DNA from: Desulfoluna sp.
GTDB taxonomy: Bacteria; Desulfobacterota; Desulfobacteria; Desulfobacterales; Desulfolunaceae
Assembly: GCF_030145185.1 (NCBI RefSeq)
Contig: NZ_JAQYWB010000008.1
Span: 1 to 64,000 of the forward strand
Length of the DNA stretch: 64,000 nt
Reading direction: 5' to 3'
Part shown: positions 60,719-64,000 of the stretch, in pieces
Position numbering within the stretch: the stretch's first letter is position 1
Layout of the letters: every line of letters starts with the position of its first letter
Translations under genes and position numbers: made by a program
The notes under the pieces: generated by a model
Seen by the model: only the letters and a program-made list of their open reading frames with translations
The model's database searches: none
Told to the model about the DNA's origin: nothing

Positions 60719-63700
60719 TTAGTCTCGAATACGCCAGTAGAAGAGTCCTTTGATTTCGTCAGCGGTGTCTTCTACCCTGTCCTTGGTGAAGAAGAGTTTG
60801 TCTTCGATGATGGCCGGCGCGTAGTAGATGTCGTCATCGAATTTCTTACCGGACGGGTTGCTGTCGTTGTCGTCTACCACGCCGTCGTTATTGGTATCCC
60901 ATTGGGGGTCATCCAGCTGTCCGCCGTTGCAGGCGTTCAGGATGGTCCCCACGGTGGTGCCTCCGGAGGCGCACGGGGCTGGGATCGGGATGATGGAGAC
61001 GATGTAGGCTTTGCCGTCGCGGATCTGGACCTTGGTGATCACCCGTTCCTTGGTTTCCGGCAGGTTAAGGTACCAGCCGATATGGGTGCCGCCGGTGTAG
61101 CTGGCCCCGGCGGCCAGATTGAGATAGTTCTCCGGAGAAAACCAGTCGACGGGGTTGTTGCTCGTGTAACGCCAGTCGTCACTTGCGGAGGTCTGGGTCT
61201 GCTGCAGGAGGGTCAGGTTTACGTTGCTTGGGAAGTCGCTGTTTCCATCGATGTTAGACAGAGTCCGGACCGCAGGGGTTCCGCTGGGCGGGTCGAAGAG
61301 TCCCATGTTGTATTCAGTGGTGTCCCCGATGCCGTTATACGCCCAGTCCGCCTGCCAGTCCCAGATACCGTAGACGGTCTGGACGTTGGTGTCGGCAAGA
61401 TCCGCTTGTGAGAGCATGCGTCCGGTGCCGAAGACCACGATGGTCCCTTTTTTGGTGGCGTCGCAATGGAACATGGCCGAGGGCTTGGCGGTGATGGGCT
61501 GGATCTGTCCCGAGCTGTTTCGAGCGGTGAAGAGCGGTTTGTTGTCGGTGCCGTCTTTAAACGCCACGTCCCAGTTGCTCTTGTCCGTGCTTGAGATGTC
61601 GAACTTCCAGAGGTTGCCCAGCAGGTCACCTGCGTAGATCGTGTCGGCTTTGCCGTCATCGTTTAAATCCACCACCAGAGGATCGCTCAGTCCGTTGCAG
61701 TTGCCGGGGGTGCTGCTCCCGACTTCGGTGTCGATTTTATGGAAGAGCGTGCCGTCGAGTTTCAGGAACAGCAGCACCGCATGGCCGTCGGGGCTGTCGT
61801 AGCCGTTGGAGACAACGATCAGCGGGCCTCCGGCCGAGGTGTCGTTGCCTGTGGCAAAAGTGATCTCTCCATAGGTATAGCCCATGTCGTCATCGGGTGC
61901 GGCCACCGTGGGGTACTCCCAGGTATCGGGACGGGTGGTTTCCGTAATGGCCTTTGGATTGTTCACGTTGATTCCGAAGAGTCCCCGTCCGCCTTTTCTC
62001 AGGCCGCTGACCACCCAGGTGTCCGTGCCACCTCCTGATTGAGTCACCGTTCGCGCGGTGGCCGTGCCGTCCGCATAGTATTTATGGACGTAGCTGGGGC
62101 TGGTGAATTCGTCGAGGTTTGGATAGACGAAACCGGGCACATAGGCGAAAAGTTCGTTGCCGGTCTCCGCGTCAAAGGCATGGAACATCCCGTCGTTGGC
62201 CCCCACGTAGACGACCCCGTCGTGGAGAATGGGGGAGGAGTGCGCGATATCTCCTAATTTGCTGTTGCGATTGCGGAAGGTTCCAGAATTGTCTTCCTCG
62301 TTGCTGTCGTCACCTCGGATAAAGTCCACCTGATTGGCCGTGATATAGCTCTTCTGGGCCGGAGAGAGGTTCGAGTGACGGAAGGCGACGGTGGCGTCCG
62401 TGGCATTGTTTCGGCTGAGAATGACACGCCCGGTGTTCCAGTCCGCTGCATTCAGTTTGGCTTTGGCGCTCCACTTGGCGGTGAGATTGACGACGCCGTC
62501 GGGGCTGACATCGTAGGCTTCCAGGTTGCCGGACCAGTCGCCGCTGTCGAAGAACCCCTGGTAGATGACCAGGCCGGTATCGAGTTTCTCGGAGCTGATC
62601 GCAACGGAGGCTGCGGTACCGGTTCGGCGGGTGATGTCGTTTAAGACCGCGTTGATGGCGTCCGCAAGTTCCTGGGGCGTGCTGGTGTTGATGTACTGTC
62701 CCCGACCGTTGGCGGCCGCGTGCCACAGCTCATCGACCTTGGCTTCATTGGTCCCGCCGGAGAGCCAGACCGGGCAGTCGATGGGGTTATCGGGGTGCGC
62801 AGGGGGACAGTTGGGATAGTTCGCCTGGTTAAAGAATCCACGAATACCGAAGGAGACCGTGTAGGTGACCATCCGCTGGTGGGCGGCTTCGTAGTCAGGG
62901 TCTTGAAGCGGGACTTTATTGGCCAGGGCAGTGGAGAGATCTCTCTCATAGTAGTACATGGCCACGTCCGGGAGTCGGTTGGCATTTTTGCCGTAGAATT
63001 CGGTACCGTCCCAGGCGGTGTTGTCGTCCGCATCGGCGTTGCCCACCCCGGGGGAGCCGCCGTTGCCGTATCCATCGGTCATGAGGATGGCAAAGGCCTG
63101 CTGGCAGTCCCCGCCATTGGCAGTGGTGTTAAAGGGGTTGGGTCCGATGCCTCCGTCGAGTCCGTCGTCGACGTCAAGGTACCGGCCGATGTCCCTTAAG
63201 GCCAGTCGCATGGGGGTGTACCCGCTGCGTGCGACCTGGTAGATGCTGTCCAGAAGGGACTCCACATCGGCGCTGGTGCTGATGAGAGCCGCCGCTTTGA
63301 CCACGGAGCGGTTGAAGGTGTGAACTCCGGCCTTGACGCCTGAAAGGTTCAGAAGGGCAAACCCCAGGGACGCTTTGGTGCTGGTTTCACGGGTTCGGTG
63401 GTAGGTGAACCAGTTGGCAAAATTTGTCCTGGCTTCGGCAAAGGAGGTCGCAAGGAGGACATCTGCGGGGACCGCAGTCCCGGTGATCGGCGAGAGGCCC
63501 TGGACGGTTCGGTAGGGGTCATTGGCGTTGCCCCGGCTCTGGGTGACGCGGTAATAGGCGGGGCCAGTGCTGTCGATGCCCAGGTCCACGAGATAGGGCT
63601 GGCTGTCTGTGGTGGAGACCAGGTAGTAGTGCCCGAAGGTGATGGTTTGCCCACCCACGGTGTCAAAGCTTCGTGTCAGGCTGAGGGTGGCACTGCCCCG

Positions 63701-64000
63701 GTTTTCATTTTTCAGGGCGTTGGAGGTGAAGCCGAGGGGGTGCTTGGGCACATTGGTGAAGTCGGCGTCTGTAAAGGTGTTGGCTTGTGATTTCGCCCAG
63801 GGATTATAGGTGGTCTCCGGATTGAAGTAGATGCGGTTGTATCCGTGATACTGAGATTTCCACCGGGGTCTCGCGTAGTTTTCGGTGTATTCGGCCATGC
63901 CGTTGAAACGTCCCTCATCCTCGGGGCACATGACGCTCCACTCCATGCTCCCGGAATCATCTAGAATGAACATGATAATGGCAGGGGATCCCCCGACGGT
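60719..64000 (-). CDS. pilY1: PilY1-like type IV pilus protein (partial, N terminus outside window)
   Basis: At least 1093 residues are visible and the frame remains open at the window edge, so signal peptide and start are missing. The N-terminal visible part is a von Willebrand factor A domain with the MIDAS motif FILDDSGSM and metal/GTD loops to about residue 480. The C-terminal half (about 560-1050) is the PilY1 seven-bladed propeller: YVGANDGMFHAFDAETGNE, VSGLRKGGRGLFGINV, and the Ca2+ loop DLNDDGKADTIYAGDLLGNL. A second Asp-rich loop, DTNNDGVVDDNDSNP, is near the end. PilY1 proteins prime pilus assembly, act as tip adhesins and sense surfaces. Minor pilin genes are expected beyond the right edge. 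Confidence 0.9.
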   Translation of the reverse strand, partial: TVGGSPAIIMFILDDSGSMEWSVMCPEDEGRFNGMAEYTENYARPRWKSQYHGYNRIYFNPETTYNPWAKSQANTFTDADFTNVPKHPLGFTSNALKNENRGSATLSLTRSFDTVGGQTITFGHYYLVSTTDSQPYLVDLGIDSTGPAYYRVTQSRGNANDPYRTVQGLSPITGTAVPADVLLATSFAEARTNFANWFTYHRTRETSTKASLGFALLNLSGVKAGVHTFNRSVVKAAALISTSADVESLLDSIYQVARSGYTPMRLALRDIGRYLDVDDGLDGGIGPNPFNTTANGGDCQQAFAILMTDGYGNGGSPGVGNADADDNTAWDGTEFYGKNANRLPDVAMYYYERDLSTALANKVPLQDPDYEAAHQRMVTYTVSFGIRGFFNQANYPNCPPAHPDNPIDCPVWLSGGTNEAKVDELWHAAANGRGQYINTSTPQELADAINAVLNDITRRTGTAASVAISSEKLDTGLVIYQGFFDSGDWSGNLEAYDVSPDGVVNLTAKWSAKAKLNAADWNTGRVILSRNNATDATVAFRHSNLSPAQKSYITANQVDFIRGDDSNEEDNSGTFRNRNSKLGDIAHSSPILHDGVVYVGANDGMFHAFDAETGNELFAYVPGFVYPNLDEFTSPSYVHKYYADGTATARTVTQSGGGTDTWVVSGLRKGGRGLFGINVNNPKAITETTRPDTWEYPTVAAPDDDMGYTYGEITFATGNDTSAGGPLIVVSNGYDSPDGHAVLLFLKLDGTLFHKIDTEVGSSTPGNCNGLSDPLVVDLNDDGKADTIYAGDLLGNLWKFDISSTDKSNWDVAFKDGTDNKPLFTARNSSGQIQPITAKPSAMFHCDATKKGTIVVFGTGRMLSQADLADTNVQTVYGIWDWQADWAYNGIGDTTEYNMGLFDPPSGTPAVRTLSNIDGNSDFPSNVNLTLLQQTQTSASDDWRYTSNNPVDWFSPENYLNLAAGASYTGGTHIGWYLNLPETKERVITKVQIRDGKAYIVSIIPIPAPCASGGTTVGTILNACNGGQLDDPQWDTNNDGVVDDNDSNPSGKKFDDDIYYAPAIIEDKLFFTKDRVEDTADEIKGLFYWRIRD

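Overview
The window looks like chromosomal DNA from an anaerobic delta-proteobacterium (Desulfobacterota, Desulfobacteraceae-like). This is an inference from gene content: a class III ribonucleotide reductase with its activase, rubrerythrin, an iron-sulfur flavoprotein, paired ferredoxin/MinD-type ATPases with NifX-like 'orange protein' domains, a MinCDE system, a hybrid CheA chemosensory cluster and a PilY1-like pilus protein. I see no rRNA, tRNA, CRISPR array, phage gene or intact transposase. Most genes share one GC-rich style. The gene at 8352 and several intergenic stretches are clearly AT-richer.

Layout. 0.5-8.3 kb: an iron-sulfur flavoprotein, then a TetR regulator with a complete RND efflux set (outer-membrane factor, adaptor, pump). 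9.1-15.7 kb: a tight four-gene operon (RsbW-type ATPase/GNAT fusion, LuxE-like acyl-protein synthetase, LuxC-like reductase fused to a PaaK-type adenylating domain, MFS exporter). It has no luciferase and is the best candidate here for an undescribed system. 16-29 kb: an MCP, a DUF188 protein, RhlE helicase, a secreted protein, rubrerythrin, an alpha/beta hydrolase, a Nudix protein and a heterodimeric ABC exporter. 29-33 kb: RidA, D-cysteine desulfhydrase, an unrecognised 416-residue protein and a GntR regulator, probably a D-cysteine or related amino-acid catabolic unit. 33-43 kb: a class A PBP and a chemosensory operon cheA-cheW-cheB-cheR-HEAT/REC. 43-46 kb: CcdA plus a periplasmic thioredoxin, a CoA-type Nudix enzyme and a small membrane protein. 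46-50 kb: nrdD-nrdG behind a promoter overlapped by NrdR-like boxes, then alanine racemase. 51-54 kb: minCDE and a Crp/Fnr regulator. 54-58.5 kb: an HD hydrolase and a five-gene operon (DUF134 regulator, two ferredoxin-MinD ATPases, two NifX-like proteins) with a perfect palindromic operator. 58.6-64 kb: a HAD phosphatase, DapB, a small secreted protein and a PilY1-like protein that runs off the right end.

Repeats dominate the non-coding DNA. One family of non-autonomous elements ends in CCCGGATATTTCA inverted repeats flanked by 4-bp duplications of the type TNAG. It occurs at five places, three of them exactly at a stop codon (nrdD, rbr, the PBP gene). A second family is palindromic and built on GCCTCCGGCGGC. 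It lies in at least six places, supplies the last codons of the RND pump gene, and forms a 68-bp inverted pair around the adaptor gene. Heptamer and 32-bp tandem repeats and two unrelated long inverted repeats are also present.
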